A stretch of 64,000 bases of DNA from positions 61,471 to 125,470 of the forward strand of contig NZ_VHKO01000006.1 of the NCBI RefSeq assembly GCF_015223435.1, written 5' to 3'. Source of the DNA: Vibrio hibernica (lineage in GTDB: Bacteria; Pseudomonadota; Gammaproteobacteria; Enterobacterales; Vibrionaceae). Under the pieces are notes generated by a model. That model was not told where the DNA came from. It ran no database searches and saw only the letters and a list, made by a program, of their open reading frames with translations. The translations under genes and the position numbers were made by a program. Below are positions 20,635 through 30,237 of the stretch, in pieces (the stretch's first letter is position 1; each line of letters begins with the position of its first letter).

Positions 20635-21786
20635 CTATCCTTTATTTAGATCATTATTTTTAATGGCTTCAATGATCATGAATTTCGAATTTTCAGCCAC
20701 AATAGAAACTTGAGAGTCGCCAAATAATCTTTCCAGTTTTATATGGTAATCAAGATGACGGTTACCTACGACCAATAATTTGCCATCATGGTTCAATGTA
20801 TCTTTGGCATCACAAAACATTTGCCAAGCAATATGATCGGTAATCGCATTTTGTTGATGAAAAGGAGGGTTACAAATAACCAGAAAACTACTGTTTTGTT
20901 TCATACCGTCTAAGCAATTATTGGCTAATACTTGGATATTACGCTCAGCACCTAAATTCCGTTCGAGGTTTTTCTTAGCCGACGCCACCGCCATAAAACT
21001 CTCATCTATACAGGTGATTCGAGCTTGCGGATTGAGTTGTCCAGCCTTAATTGCCAAGATACCGTTACCACAGCCTAAATCGATAATATGACGTAGATCT
21101 TCTATTTGTGGTAAATGATTTAGCATGAAGCGCGCACCAAGATCTAGATTTTCACCTGAATATACATTGGCATAATTAGACAAGACTATCTCTTCACCAT
21201 CCACTGGCCATTCACATTCTGCCGCCACAGGTAAAATGGATTCGCAGTTTGCATTTGAGAATACAAGCCGATGCTTTTTCCAAGCAAGAGAAGTGGTGGT
21301 GATACCGAGGTGCTTTTCAAATAAATCCAAAGTGGAGGTATGAATTTCTTTCGCTTTATTAACGCCGATAATGCGGCAGTCAGCAGGAATTGATGATCGA
21401 AGTTTTGATAGCTGCCATGTGAGTAAGCGATTGTTTTTTGGCAGCTGCATTAATACCAAATTAATATTACTTGGTATATCATCAAGGCAATTGAGGAACT
21501 GTATTTTACTGCATTGATTTCGTTGTAGATTTTTCAGTGTTGCTTTGTGAGATATAAACGAATCACTCATCATTGTGACGTTATGTTGTTCTGAAAACCA
21601 GCATGATAACGCGCCAAAACTATCATTCAAAATGAGAATATTTTGTCCAATAGGAAGGGAGGCTTCAGTCATATGATTGATGAGGTATTCATCGCCTGCA
21701 TCCCAAGCTTGTAGTGTTTCATTTGCTCGTTTAGGGAAGCGATAAAGGTCAAGTTTACGATCGTGTAAAGTTAATAATGTTTTCAT
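20635..21786 (-). CDS. rlmG: 23S rRNA (guanine-1835-N2)-methyltransferase RlmG
   Basis: RlmG methylates G1835 of 23S rRNA. The 383-residue protein has a duplicated methyltransferase layout. A degenerate N-terminal half has NILILNDSFGALSC, and an active C-terminal half has the SAM motif IDLGCGNGILAIKAG (about residues 237-251) and the catalytic VICNPPFHQ. This NPPF with two-lobed form is typical of RsmC/RlmG enzymes; the DAGDEYLI and ILNDSFGALSCW words fit RlmG. I take ATG 21786; a TTG at 21792 would add two residues. It is the first gene of a minus-strand run and divergent from bolA. Confidence 0.88.
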   Translation of the reverse strand: MKTLLTLHDRKLDLYRFPKRANETLQAWDAGDEYLINHMTEASLPIGQNILILNDSFGALSCWFSEQHNVTMMSDSFISHKATLKNLQRNQCSKIQFLNCLDDIPSNINLVLMQLPKNNRLLTWQLSKLRSSIPADCRIIGVNKAKEIHTSTLDLFEKHLGITTTSLAWKKHRLVFSNANCESILPVAAECEWPVDGEEIVLSNYANVYSGENLDLGARFMLNHLPQIEDLRHIIDLGCGNGILAIKAGQLNPQARITCIDESFMAVASAKKNLERNLGAERNIQVLANNCLDGMKQNSSFLVICNPPFHQQNAITDHIAWQMFCDAKDTLNHDGKLLVVGNRHLDYHIKLERLFGDSQVSIVAENSKFMIIEAIKNNDLNKG

Positions 21787-21986
21787 CTTCAATCTATAAT
21801 AGTTAGCCGTAATGGGCTGCGTTATGTGGGTATAAACAGTATGATAACACGTTAGAGATAACGAATGCTTATCTCGATTATTGAATCATAATGAAAAATG
21901 ACAATGCTGCTATTTAGGTCATTGGTGCTATTTAATCATAATAAAGCATCGATGAATCTGCGCATTAACGAGAAGAAGGAACAGAT

Positions 21987-22295
21987 ATGATCCAAGATAT
22001 GATAGAGAAAAAACTGCAAGCTTCTTTTAGCCCTCAGTACCTTGAAGTACTGAATGAAAGCAATATGCATAATGTCCCACCAGGATCCGAAAGTCATTTT
22101 AAAGTCGTTATCGTAAGTGATGAGTTTGACGGCAAACGATTGATTATGCGTCATCGGGCTGTCAATACCGTACTTGCGGAAGAATTAAGCAACCATATAC
22201 ATGCTTTATCGATCCATACCTATACCAAAACCGAATGGGAAGTGCTAACTAGTGGGATTCCAGCATCTCCTAAATGTGCTGGTGGTGGGAAATAA
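21987..22295 (+). CDS. bolA: BolA family protein
   Basis: BolA is a small class II KH-like protein; in E. coli it affects cell shape and stationary-phase genes and partners with monothiol glutaredoxin. The 102-residue protein has the family core [21 protein letters not shown] and a conserved RHRAVNTVL segment. AGAAGAAGGA is a strong ribosome binding site before the ATG. It is divergent from rlmG-yajG-ampG, as bolA is from yajG-ampG in E. coli, with a 200-base shared promoter region. Confidence 0.93.
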   Translation: MIQDMIEKKLQASFSPQYLEVLNESNMHNVPPGSESHFKVVIVSDEFDGKRLIMRHRAVNTVLAEELSNHIHALSIHTYTKTEWEVLTSGIPASPKCAGGGK

Positions 22296-22788
22296 AGAGG
22301 TATTTTTAGAATAAATGAAACGATATCAATATGCTGAAAAGTTTATCTGGCTATTATGTTGTTCATTGTTGGTAAGATAAGCGTAATGTTTGATTTATGT
22401 ACACCGTTATATAGTTAAACAGTCCGTTTAGCCTTGATGTCCGGTTTGTTTTCGTTTTTTTGTCCCAACTTAAATCATTTATTATATTTGTGCAGCGCCT
22501 CAAAAATATGAATTTTAGCGCATTGTTTATGTCTGGTTTGAGTCAAAAAAGTGTAGGAATAATGTGAATCATCATGGCATGCCATTCTAAAAAAGTGTTA
22601 GAATATGACCCCTGTGGGTTTGTTTATCTCAAAAACTTATCCAAAAGGCCTCAAGTAGACCTTTCTATGCGGATGTTGCGATTCTGATCACATAGAGTCA
22701 GAACTGGACACAATAAAATAAAATGTCGTGTCTCAAGTCGCACAATACAAAGAATCCTATTTCCTAAAATAAAGTAGTGCAACTGCGT
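22296..22788. other. Intergenic region before the nqr operon
   Basis: These 493 bases hold no convincing gene. They contain a perfect 12-bp palindrome ATGGCATGCCAT (22574-22585), which may be an operator. Just after it comes a TAGAAT sequence (22599-22604) that could be the nqr -10 element, though no good -35 stands at proper distance. A leader of up to about 180 bases would follow, with an imperfect hairpin (AAAGGCCT with AGACCTTT near 22644-22663) and no strong ribosome binding site directly before nqrA. Confidence 0.4.
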
Positions 22789-24129
22789 ATGATTACAATA
22801 AAAAAGGGTATGGACCTTCCAATTTCTGGAACTCCAGCCCAAGTGATTAGTGATGGTCCTACCATCAAAACTGTCGCCTTGCTCGGCGAAGAGTACGTAG
22901 GCATGCGTCCAACAATGCATGCTCGCGTAGATGATGAAGTGAAAAAAGGCCAAGTTCTTTTTGTTGATAAAAAGAATCCTGGTGTTCAGTACACTTCACC
23001 TGCAAGCGGTAAAGTTATCGAAGTCAATCGTGGTGCAAAGCGTGTGCTTCAATCTGTTGTGATTGAAGTGTCAGGTGATGACCAAGTGACTTTCGAAAGC
23101 TTCCCTATCGATCAACTAGCAAAACTTGACCGTAAGGTTATTGTGTCGCAATTAGTTGAGTCTGGTATGTGGACTGCTCTGCGAACTCGTCCGTTCAGCA
23201 AGGTTCCTCTCATTGAATCCAACACTCAGGCAATTTTCGTCACGGCAATGGATACGAGTCCATTGGCTGCGGATGCTGCGGTGATAATTAATGAACAACC
23301 AGAAGCATTTAAAGCAGGCCTAGATATACTTTCTGTTTTAACTGAAGGTAAAGTTTATGTCTGTAAAGGCAATCAAACCTTGTCAAACTCTTCTCAATCA
23401 AATGTTGAAGAGCATGAGTTCTCTGGTGTGCACCCTGCTGGCTTAGTGGGAACGCATATGCATTATTTATACCCAGTCAGCCTAACTAACGTTGCATGGA
23501 GTCTAAATTATCAGGATGTTATTGCATTCGGTAAGTTATTCCTAACGGGGGAGATTAATACTGATCGTGTTATTTCTCTTGCGGGACCTGCAACTAAAAA
23601 TCCTCGCCTTATCCGTACTCAAATTGGTGCAAGTCTAGATGATGTTATTGAAGGCGAAGTATTGCCGGGTGAAGTTCGTGTTATTTCAGGTTCTGTATTG
23701 TCTGGTACTCAGGCTTCAGGTCCGCACGCGTATTTAGGTCGTTATCACATGCAAGTTTCGGTTTTGCATGAAGGCCGTGAAAAAGAGTTCTTGGGCTGGG
23801 CAATGCCAGGCAAAGATAAGTTTTCAATTACTCGTTCATTCTTAAGTCACTTATTTCCAAGTCGAGTCTTCAATATGACGACAACGACTAACGGTAGTGA
23901 CCGTTCAATGGTACCAATCGGTAACTATGAGCGTGTTATGCCTTTGGATATCGAACCAACATTGTTGCTTCGTGACTTATGTGCAGGTGATTCTGATAGT
24001 GCACAACGCCTAGGTGTGTTGGAGCTTGCAGAAGAAGATTTGGCATTGTGTACCTTTGTATGTCCAGGCAAATATGAATATGGCGAATTACTTCGCGATT
24101 GCCTAGATAAGATCGAGAAGGAAGGGTAA
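22789..24129 (+). CDS. nqrA: Na+-translocating NADH:quinone reductase subunit A
   Basis: NqrA is the soluble-looking peripheral subunit of the Na+-NQR pump and has been linked to quinone binding. From ATG 22789 the protein has 446 residues, matching the Vibrio subunit. It begins [16 protein letters not shown] and has [25 protein letters not shown], and [16 protein letters not shown], words highly conserved in vibrios. Three bases separate it from nqrB. An upstream GTG at 22777 would add four residues and lacks support. It is the first gene of the nqrABCDEF operon. Confidence 0.97.
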   Translation: MITIKKGMDLPISGTPAQVISDGPTIKTVALLGEEYVGMRPTMHARVDDEVKKGQVLFVDKKNPGVQYTSPASGKVIEVNRGAKRVLQSVVIEVSGDDQVTFESFPIDQLAKLDRKVIVSQLVESGMWTALRTRPFSKVPLIESNTQAIFVTAMDTSPLAADAAVIINEQPEAFKAGLDILSVLTEGKVYVCKGNQTLSNSSQSNVEEHEFSGVHPAGLVGTHMHYLYPVSLTNVAWSLNYQDVIAFGKLFLTGEINTDRVISLAGPATKNPRLIRTQIGASLDDVIEGEVLPGEVRVISGSVLSGTQASGPHAYLGRYHMQVSVLHEGREKEFLGWAMPGKDKFSITRSFLSHLFPSRVFNMTTTTNGSDRSMVPIGNYERVMPLDIEPTLLLRDLCAGDSDSAQRLGVLELAEEDLALCTFVCPGKYEYGELLRDCLDKIEKEG

Positions 24130-24132
24130 TTC

Positions 24133-25377
24133 ATGGGCCTTAAGAAATTTATTGAAGATATTGAACCGCATTTTGAACCAGGCGGTAAACATGAGCGTTG
24201 GTTTGCTTTGTATGAAGCAGCTGCAACTTTAGCTTATACGCCAGGTACAGTAACAAAACGCAGTTCTCATGTTCGTGATAGTGTTGATTTGAAGCGCATC
24301 ATGATCATGGTATGGCTTGCTGTTTTTCCTGCCATGTTCTGGGGGATGTACAACACAGGTCATCAAGCTATTGATGCTTTGAATCACATGTATTCAGGTG
24401 AGCAATTTGCTTCTATTGTTGCGGGTGATTGGCATTATTGGTTTACTGAAATGCTGGGTGGCACATTAGGTGCAGAAGCGGGTTGGGGTAGCATGATGAT
24501 GCTAGGCGCGACTTACTTCTTACCTATTTACGCGACAGTATTCCTTGTAGGCGGCTTCTGGGAAGTCTTGTTCTGTATGGTACGTAAGCATGAAGTGAAT
24601 GAAGGTTTCTTTGTTACTTCTATTTTGTTTGCGTTAATTGTTCCACCAACGCTTCCTCTTTGGCAGGCCGCTTTAGGTATTACCTTTGGTGTTGTTGTTG
24701 CTAAAGAAATTTTTGGTGGTACAGGTCGCAACTTCTTAAACCCTGCTCTTGCTGGTCGTGCATTCCTATTCTTTGCTTATCCTGCACAAATTTCAGGTGA
24801 TGTAGTCTGGACTGCGGCTGATGGTTTTTCAGGCGCAACTGCTTTAAGTCAATGGGCTCAAGGCGGTCATGGTGCGTTAGTTAATACGGTAAGTGGTCAG
24901 TCTATTACTTGGATGGATGCCTTTATTGGAAATCTTCCAGGCTCTATTGGTGAAGTATCTACTTTGGCGTTGATCCTTGGCGGCTTGATGATCGTTTATA
25001 TGCGTATCGCATCATGGCGTATCATTGCTGGTGTATTGATCGGAATGGCAGCAGTAGCCACAATATTTAATGTTATTGGCTCATCGACTAATCCAATGTT
25101 TGCAATGCCTTGGTATTGGCACCTTGTCTTAGGTGGTTTTGCTTTCGGTATGATTTTCATGGCAACCGATCCTGTCTCGGCCTCATTTACCAATAAAGGT
25201 AAGTGGTGGTACGGTATTTTGATTGGCGTAATGTGTGTGTTAATTCGAGTGGTCAACCCTGCTTACCCTGAAGGGATGATGTTGGCAATTCTATTTGCAA
25301 ACTTATTCGCACCATTGTTTGATTACTTTGTCGTTGAGAAAAACGTCAAAAGGAGATTAGCTCGCTATGGCAAATAG
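24133..25377 (+). CDS. nqrB: Na+-translocating NADH:quinone reductase subunit B
   Basis: NqrB is the main membrane subunit, with about ten helices, and carries covalently bound FMN. Counting from the ATG, the FMN-attachment threonine is T236 in [10 protein letters not shown], exactly the residue known in V. cholerae; the motif S-G-A-T is the ApbE target. The protein has 414 residues. GGAAGGG precedes the ATG. Its last 11 bases overlap the start of nqrC. It also carries the conserved [20 protein letters not shown] segment. Role in sodium transport and riboflavin binding is from family knowledge. Confidence 0.98.
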   Translation: MGLKKFIEDIEPHFEPGGKHERWFALYEAAATLAYTPGTVTKRSSHVRDSVDLKRIMIMVWLAVFPAMFWGMYNTGHQAIDALNHMYSGEQFASIVAGDWHYWFTEMLGGTLGAEAGWGSMMMLGATYFLPIYATVFLVGGFWEVLFCMVRKHEVNEGFFVTSILFALIVPPTLPLWQAALGITFGVVVAKEIFGGTGRNFLNPALAGRAFLFFAYPAQISGDVVWTAADGFSGATALSQWAQGGHGALVNTVSGQSITWMDAFIGNLPGSIGEVSTLALILGGLMIVYMRIASWRIIAGVLIGMAAVATIFNVIGSSTNPMFAMPWYWHLVLGGFAFGMIFMATDPVSASFTNKGKWWYGILIGVMCVLIRVVNPAYPEGMMLAILFANLFAPLFDYFVVEKNVKRRLARYGK

Positions 25378-26140
25378 TAACGATAGCATTAAAAGAACTC
25401 TGATTATTGTTATTGCATTGAGCTTAGTGTGTTCAATCGTAGTATCAACAGCAGCGGTCGTGTTAAAACCAAAACAAGTCGCAAATGCTAAACTGGATGT
25501 GCAAAGTAATATCGTTGCTGTTGCTGGCTTTAAAGCTAAAGACGCGAATGATATACAAGCTATTTACAGTCAACACATTGAACCACGTTTAATCGATTTT
25601 AATACTGGTGAGTTTGTTGAAGGTGATGCAACTAAATTTGATGAGCGCGCTGCAGCTAAAAATGTAGATGAATCTATCAAATTAACGCCAGCACAAGATA
25701 AGGCAAACATTATTCGTCGTGCGAATCATGGCATTGTTTATCTTGTGAAAAACGACGATAAAGTGACGGAAGTTATTTTACCGATGAACGGCACTGGTTT
25801 GTGGTCGATGATGTACGCTTTTGTCGCGGTTGATACTGATGGTAATACTGTGAAAGGTATTACTTACTACCAACAAGGTGAAACTCCTGGGCTTGGTGGT
25901 GAGGTTGAGAACCCTAAATGGCGAGATCAATTTATTGGCAAGAAATTGTTTGATGACAATAATAAGCCTGCCATTAAAGTTATTAAAGGTGGCGCGCCAC
26001 AAGGTTCAGAACATGGTGTTGATGCGCTTTCTGGTGCAACATTAACCAGTAATGGCGTTCAACATACTTTTGATTTCTGGTTAGGCGATATGGGTTATGG
26101 TCCATTCCTTGCAAAAGTACAAGCGGGAGAACTTAACTAA
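25367..26140 (+). CDS. nqrC: Na+-translocating NADH:quinone reductase subunit C
   Basis: NqrC has one N-terminal membrane helix (about residues 11-33) and a periplasmic domain that carries the second covalent FMN. The target threonine is T225 in [11 protein letters not shown], matching the V. cholerae residue. The protein has 257 residues. AAAGGAGA lies before the ATG, inside nqrB; the genes overlap by 11 bases. Its stop and the nqrD start overlap as TAATG. These overlaps suggest tightly coupled synthesis of the subunits. Confidence 0.98.
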   Translation: MANSNDSIKRTLIIVIALSLVCSIVVSTAAVVLKPKQVANAKLDVQSNIVAVAGFKAKDANDIQAIYSQHIEPRLIDFNTGEFVEGDATKFDERAAAKNVDESIKLTPAQDKANIIRRANHGIVYLVKNDDKVTEVILPMNGTGLWSMMYAFVAVDTDGNTVKGITYYQQGETPGLGGEVENPKWRDQFIGKKLFDDNNKPAIKVIKGGAPQGSEHGVDALSGATLTSNGVQHTFDFWLGDMGYGPFLAKVQAGELN

Positions 26141-26772
26141 TGGCGAGTATTAAAGAATTTAGAAAAGTCGTTATTGCTCCGATTATTGATAATAACCCGA
26201 TTGCACTTCAAGTGCTGGGTGTGTGTTCAGCGTTAGCAGTAACAACGAAATTAGAAACCGCATTCGTTATGACGATTGCAGTAATGCTAGTAACAGCATT
26301 CTCTAACTTCTTTGTGTCCCTGATGCGTAATCATATTCCAAACAGTGTGCGTATTATTGTCCAAATGGCCATTATTGCATCTTTGGTAATCGTGGTTGAT
26401 CAGGTTCTACGGGCTTACTTTTACGATATTTCAAAACAGCTATCTGTTTTTGTTGGGTTGATTATTACCAACTGTATCGTAATGGGACGTGCTGAAGCGT
26501 TTGCAATGAAGTCACCTCCAATTCCTTCTTTTGTTGATGGTATTGTTAATGGCTTGGGTTACGGTTTTGTCTTGATCGTGGTTGGCTTTTTCCGCGAATT
26601 ACTTGGTTCAGGAAGAATATTTGGTATGGAAGTATTGCCATTAATTAAAGATGGTGGCTGGTATCAACCTAATGGTTTGATGTTACTTGCACCTTCGGCA
26701 TTCTTCTTGATTGGTTTCTTGATTTGGGTTATCCGAACTGTGAAACCTGAACAAATTGAAGCGAAGGAGTAG
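26140..26772 (+). CDS. nqrD: Na+-translocating NADH:quinone reductase subunit D
   Basis: NqrD is a hydrophobic subunit of six helices in the inner membrane. Together with NqrE, with which it shares a fold in inverted orientation, it holds an iron centre between the membrane leaflets. The 210-residue protein has the conserved half-motif [15 protein letters not shown], which contains the iron-ligand cysteine of this family, and a second Cys in [12 protein letters not shown]. Start overlaps the nqrC stop by one base. It resembles RnfE, but the operon order A-F identifies it. Confidence 0.97.
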   Translation: MASIKEFRKVVIAPIIDNNPIALQVLGVCSALAVTTKLETAFVMTIAVMLVTAFSNFFVSLMRNHIPNSVRIIVQMAIIASLVIVVDQVLRAYFYDISKQLSVFVGLIITNCIVMGRAEAFAMKSPPIPSFVDGIVNGLGYGFVLIVVGFFRELLGSGRIFGMEVLPLIKDGGWYQPNGLMLLAPSAFFLIGFLIWVIRTVKPEQIEAKE

Positions 26773-26777
26773 TTGTC

Positions 26778-27374
26778 GTGGAACATTATATTAGCTTACT
26801 AGTTCGCTCTATTTTTATTGAGAACATGGCACTGTCTTTCTTCTTAGGCATGTGTACGTTCTTAGCTGTATCAAAAAAAGTTAAGACGTCTATTGGTCTT
26901 GGTGTAGCGGTTGTTGTGGTTCTAACGTTATCGGTACCGTTGAATAACCTTGTTTATACTTATGTACTTAAAGATGGCGCATTAATTGAAGGCGTTGATC
27001 TTAGCTTCCTTAATTTCATTACTTTTATCGGTGTGATCGCGGCGTTAGTACAAATTTTGGAAATGGTGCTTGATCGCTTTTTCCCACCTTTGTACAACGC
27101 ATTAGGTATCTTCTTACCGTTAATTACTGTGAACTGCGCTATTTTTGGTGGTGTATCTTTCATGGTTCAGCGTGATTACAACTTTACTGAATCTATCGTA
27201 TATGGTTTCGGTTCTGGTTTAGGTTGGATGCTGGCAATTGTTGCTTTGGCTGGTATTCGTGAAAAAATGAAATATTCAGATGTACCACCAGGACTTCGTG
27301 GTTTAGGTATCACCTTTATCACGGCTGGTTTAATGGCGCTAGGCTTTATGTCTTTCTCTGGTATTCAACTGTAG
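26778..27374 (+). CDS. nqrE: Na+-translocating NADH:quinone reductase subunit E
   Basis: NqrE is the partner of NqrD, with six membrane helices and 198 residues. Two conserved cysteine segments are seen: [17 protein letters not shown] near the N-terminus and [15 protein letters not shown], which provide the iron ligands on its side. It begins at a GTG (26778) with GAAGGAG upstream, five bases after nqrD. An ATG further inside would remove conserved N-terminal residues ([13 protein letters not shown]), so the GTG is well supported. RnfA is a homologue, excluded by context. Confidence 0.97.
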   Translation: MEHYISLLVRSIFIENMALSFFLGMCTFLAVSKKVKTSIGLGVAVVVVLTLSVPLNNLVYTYVLKDGALIEGVDLSFLNFITFIGVIAALVQILEMVLDRFFPPLYNALGIFLPLITVNCAIFGGVSFMVQRDYNFTESIVYGFGSGLGWMLAIVALAGIREKMKYSDVPPGLRGLGITFITAGLMALGFMSFSGIQL

Positions 27375-27406
27375 GGTAAGCACCCAATAAATAAGGAAAA
27401 TAGTCA

Positions 27407-28633
27407 ATGGACATTATTCTTCTTGGTGTCGGATTGTTTACTCTGATTGTTCTAGTTTTAGTTTTAGTGATTTTGTTTGCTAAATCGAAATTAGTACCAA
27501 CAGGTGACATTACGATTTCCATTAATGGCGATCCAACGAAAAGTATAATTACTTCTCCTGGTGATAAGTTACTAAGCGCAATGTCGAGTAAAGGCATCTT
27601 TGTATCGTCTGCGTGTGGTGGTGGTGGTTCATGTGGGCAATGCCGCGTGAAAATTAAATCTGGTGGTGGTGATATTCTACCAACAGAGCTAGATCACATC
27701 AGCAAAGGTGAAGCTCGTGATGGTGAACGTTTAGCCTGTCAAGTGGCAGTGAAAAACGACATGGAAATCGAACTTCCTGAAGAAATTTTCGGTGTTAAAA
27801 AGTGGGAATGTGAAGTTCTTTCTAATAATAACGAAGCAACCTTTATCAAAGAATTAGTACTTCATATTCCTGATGGAGAGGAAGTACCGTTCCGAGCTGG
27901 TGGTTATATTCAGATTGAAGCTGAACCGCATCATATTAAATACTCTGACTTCGATATTCCGGAAGAGTATCGTGGCGATTGGGATAAGTTTAACTTGTTC
28001 CGTTATGAGTCAGTGGTTAAAGAGCATTCTATCCGTGCATACTCTATGGCGTCATACCCAGAAGAGCGTGGCTTGATTAAGCTTAATGTACGTATTGCGA
28101 CGCCACCACCAAATAATCCAGACGTAACACCTGGTATTATGTCTTCTTATATTTGGTCACTGAAACCAGGCGATAAATGTACCATTTCAGGTCCATTTGG
28201 TGAGTTCTTCGCTAAAGATACTGATGCAGAAATGGTCTTCATCGGTGGCGGTGCAGGTATGGCACCTATGCGTTCTCATATCTTCGATCAGCTATTGCGT
28301 TTGCAATCGAATCGTAAGATGTCTTACTGGTATGGTGCACGTTCTAAGCGTGAAATGTTCTACATTGAAGATTTTGATAAGCTAGCTGCTGAGAATGATA
28401 ACTTCGTATGGCATTGTGCTCTGTCTGATCCGATGGCTGAAGATAATTGGGATGGCTACACTGGTTTCATCCACAATGTACTTTATGAAAACTACTTGAA
28501 AGATCATGAAGCGCCTGAAGACTGTGAGTATTACATGTGTGGTCCGCCAATGATGAATGCTGCCGTTATCGGTATGTTGAAAGATTTGGGCGTAGAAGAC
28601 GAAAACATTCTATTAGATGACTTCGGTGGCTAA
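27407..28633 (+). CDS. nqrF: Na+-translocating NADH:quinone reductase subunit F
   Basis: NqrF takes electrons from NADH into the complex. The 408-residue protein has an N-terminal membrane helix (about 3-25), then a ferredoxin-type 2Fe-2S domain with ligands C70, C76, C79 and C111. A FAD and NADH-binding reductase domain follows, with RAYSMASYP for [15 protein letters not shown] for NADH, and the terminal [13 protein letters not shown]. It ends LLDDFGG as is usual. A very strong terminator follows, so the operon ends here and apbE needs its own promoter or read-through. Confidence 0.98.
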   Translation: MDIILLGVGLFTLIVLVLVLVILFAKSKLVPTGDITISINGDPTKSIITSPGDKLLSAMSSKGIFVSSACGGGGSCGQCRVKIKSGGGDILPTELDHISKGEARDGERLACQVAVKNDMEIELPEEIFGVKKWECEVLSNNNEATFIKELVLHIPDGEEVPFRAGGYIQIEAEPHHIKYSDFDIPEEYRGDWDKFNLFRYESVVKEHSIRAYSMASYPEERGLIKLNVRIATPPPNNPDVTPGIMSSYIWSLKPGDKCTISGPFGEFFAKDTDAEMVFIGGGAGMAPMRSHIFDQLLRLQSNRKMSYWYGARSKREMFYIEDFDKLAAENDNFVWHCALSDPMAEDNWDGYTGFIHNVLYENYLKDHEAPEDCEYYMCGPPMMNAAVIGMLKDLGVEDENILLDDFGG

Positions 28634-28652
28634 TTTTAGCTAACTGATTGAT

Positions 28653-28690
28653 AATAATGGCTGACTTAATTAAGTCAGCCATTATTTTTT
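28653..28690 (+). terminator. Terminator after nqrF
   Basis: A perfect 36-base palindrome centred between 28670 and 28671 (AATAATGGCTGACTTAAT and its complement) is followed by a T-run to 28690. It separates nqrA-F from apbE. Confidence 0.88.
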
Positions 28691-28774
28691 GAAATTGAAA
28701 TAATGAGAAATAACGTTTTTACTGAATGGGTTTAATGGTTATTTCTGATTTTTATCACACTAAGGAGTAAGCAA

Positions 28775-29818
28775 ATGAAATTAAGTGTTATTCACCTTGC
28801 TAATCGAGCGAAATACTCGCTTGCACTGGTTTTGTCGATATTTGTCTTAGTTGGCTGTTCTAAGCCATCTCAGCAAATGCATATCTCAGGTCCAACAATG
28901 GGGACTGGATACAATGTTAAGTACCTAACTGACAGTAATTCTCCAGCTCCTGAAGATATTCAAAAAGAAGTCGATAAAGTACTGGAAAAAGTGAATGATG
29001 AAATGTCGACTTATCGACCAGATTCAGAGTTAAGTCGTTTTAACCAGCATCGTAGTAGTGAACCTTTTATCGTGTCTGAAGATACCGCGACCGTTGTCCG
29101 CGAAGCTTTACGCATCAATAAGATAACGGAAGGGGCGATGGATGTGACAGTTGGCCCAATTGTTAACTTGTGGGGGTTTGGTCCTGAAGATCGACCTGAT
29201 CACACACCAACTGCAGAAAAACTTGAGCAGCGTCGTGCGATTACTGGTATTCAACATTTATCTGAAATGGGAAATGCTTTAATTAAAGATATTCCTGAGC
29301 TGTATGTTGATTTATCAAGTATTGCTAAAGGTCGTGGCACGGATGAAGTAGCGAATTATTTAGAATCCATTGGTATACTGAATTATATGGTTGAAGTGGG
29401 TGGAGAAATTCGTGTTAAAGGACATAATCGTGAGGGTGTTGCGTGGCGTATCGCCGTTGAGAAACCTGTATCTAATGAGCGTTCAGTCGAAAATATTATT
29501 GAGCCTGGTGATATGGCGATAGCAACTTCAGGTGATTATCGTAATTACTTTGAAGAAAATAGTGTCCGTTATTCTCATATTATTAACCCTAAAACAGGCA
29601 AACCAATTAATAATAAGGTTGTGTCAGTCACGGTATTAGATGCATCATGTATGACAGCAGATGGCCTCTCAACAGGATTGATGGTGTTGGGTGAAGCGGA
29701 AGGGATCCGTATTGCGAATAAAGAAAATATTCCAGTGTTGTATATTGTTAAAACCGACGACGGCTTTAAAGAATATGCATCAGAAGCATTTAAGCCTTAT
29801 CTGAACGATAAGCAGTAA
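28775..29818 (+). CDS. apbE: FAD:protein FMN transferase ApbE
   Basis: ApbE moves FMN from FAD to threonines in S-G-A-T motifs; here the clear targets are NqrB T236 and NqrC T225, encoded just upstream. It is a lipoprotein with lipobox LVGC (C28), placed in the periplasm where the target domains lie. The 347-residue protein has the family motifs SGPTMGTGYNVKY, MSTYRPDSELSRFN, YVDLSSIAKGRGTD and MTADGLSTGLMVLG. AAGGAG precedes the ATG. The position between nqrF and nqrM is typical of vibrios. Confidence 0.96.
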   Translation: MKLSVIHLANRAKYSLALVLSIFVLVGCSKPSQQMHISGPTMGTGYNVKYLTDSNSPAPEDIQKEVDKVLEKVNDEMSTYRPDSELSRFNQHRSSEPFIVSEDTATVVREALRINKITEGAMDVTVGPIVNLWGFGPEDRPDHTPTAEKLEQRRAITGIQHLSEMGNALIKDIPELYVDLSSIAKGRGTDEVANYLESIGILNYMVEVGGEIRVKGHNREGVAWRIAVEKPVSNERSVENIIEPGDMAIATSGDYRNYFEENSVRYSHIINPKTGKPINNKVVSVTVLDASCMTADGLSTGLMVLGEAEGIRIANKENIPVLYIVKTDDGFKEYASEAFKPYLNDKQ

Positions 29819-29835
29819 CAAATGAGGGTTTTATT

Positions 29836-30069
29836 ATGACAACGTATTTGATCACTTTTTTAATGTTTTTATTAGTAATTACCGCGATGTCTGTCGGCTA
29901 TATCTTTCAGAAGAAAGTAGTTAAAGGCAGTTGTGGTGGTTTAGGTTCGGTTGGTGTCGATAAGGTTTGTAACTGCCCAGAGCCTTGTGATGCTCGCAAA
30001 AAACGTGAAGCTAAAGCCGCCATTCGAGCGCAAAAACTAGCAGAGTGGGAAAGTAATCGTATTCAATAA
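29836..30069 (+). CDS. nqrM: Na+-NQR maturation protein NqrM (DUF539)
   Basis: NqrM is a small membrane protein required for Na+-NQR maturation, thought to supply the iron of the NqrD/E centre. The 77-residue protein has one membrane helix (about residues 4-24). It has four conserved cysteines, C33, C45, C47 and C51, in GSCGGLG and VCNCPEPC. The cysteine pattern and position after apbE are those of the known NqrM of Vibrio. It lies 17 bases after apbE and shares its transcript. A terminator follows. Confidence 0.95.
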   Translation: MTTYLITFLMFLLVITAMSVGYIFQKKVVKGSCGGLGSVGVDKVCNCPEPCDARKKREAKAAIRAQKLAEWESNRIQ

Positions 30070-30105
30070 TCTTGATCGTTGCTCTGACTCTGTGCCATCA
30101 CTATG

Positions 30106-30137
30106 GCCCTTACTTTTAATAGAATAAGGGCTTTTTT
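30106..30137 (+). terminator. Terminator after nqrM
   Basis: GCCCTTA (30106-30112) pairs with TAAGGGC (30125-30131), followed by six T residues. Confidence 0.8.
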
Positions 30138-30202
30138 GTGTGTCCCTTATTCTATTTCATAGATTTATTAGGTTTTATTGCTTAACTCAGCTATTATTGA
30201 TG

Positions 30203-30218
30203 CTGTTTATTTGTACAG
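30203..30218 (+). promoter_or_regulatory. LexA (SOS) box before dinB
   Basis: CTGTTTATTTGTACAG fits CTGT-N8-ACAG, the LexA consensus of gammaproteobacteria, without mismatch. It ends 19 bases before the dinB ATG, where a bound repressor would block transcription. A TATTAT sequence just upstream (30192-30197) may be the -10 element. Confidence 0.85.
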
Positions 30219-30237
30219 TATTTGTGTGGTGCTGTTT

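Noticed and set aside
22315..22380. Short ORF of about 21 codons (begins MKRYQYAEK) after bolA
   Set aside because: Hydrophobic and start-like, but no ribosome binding site at proper spacing and nothing else to support it; could be chance or a remnant.
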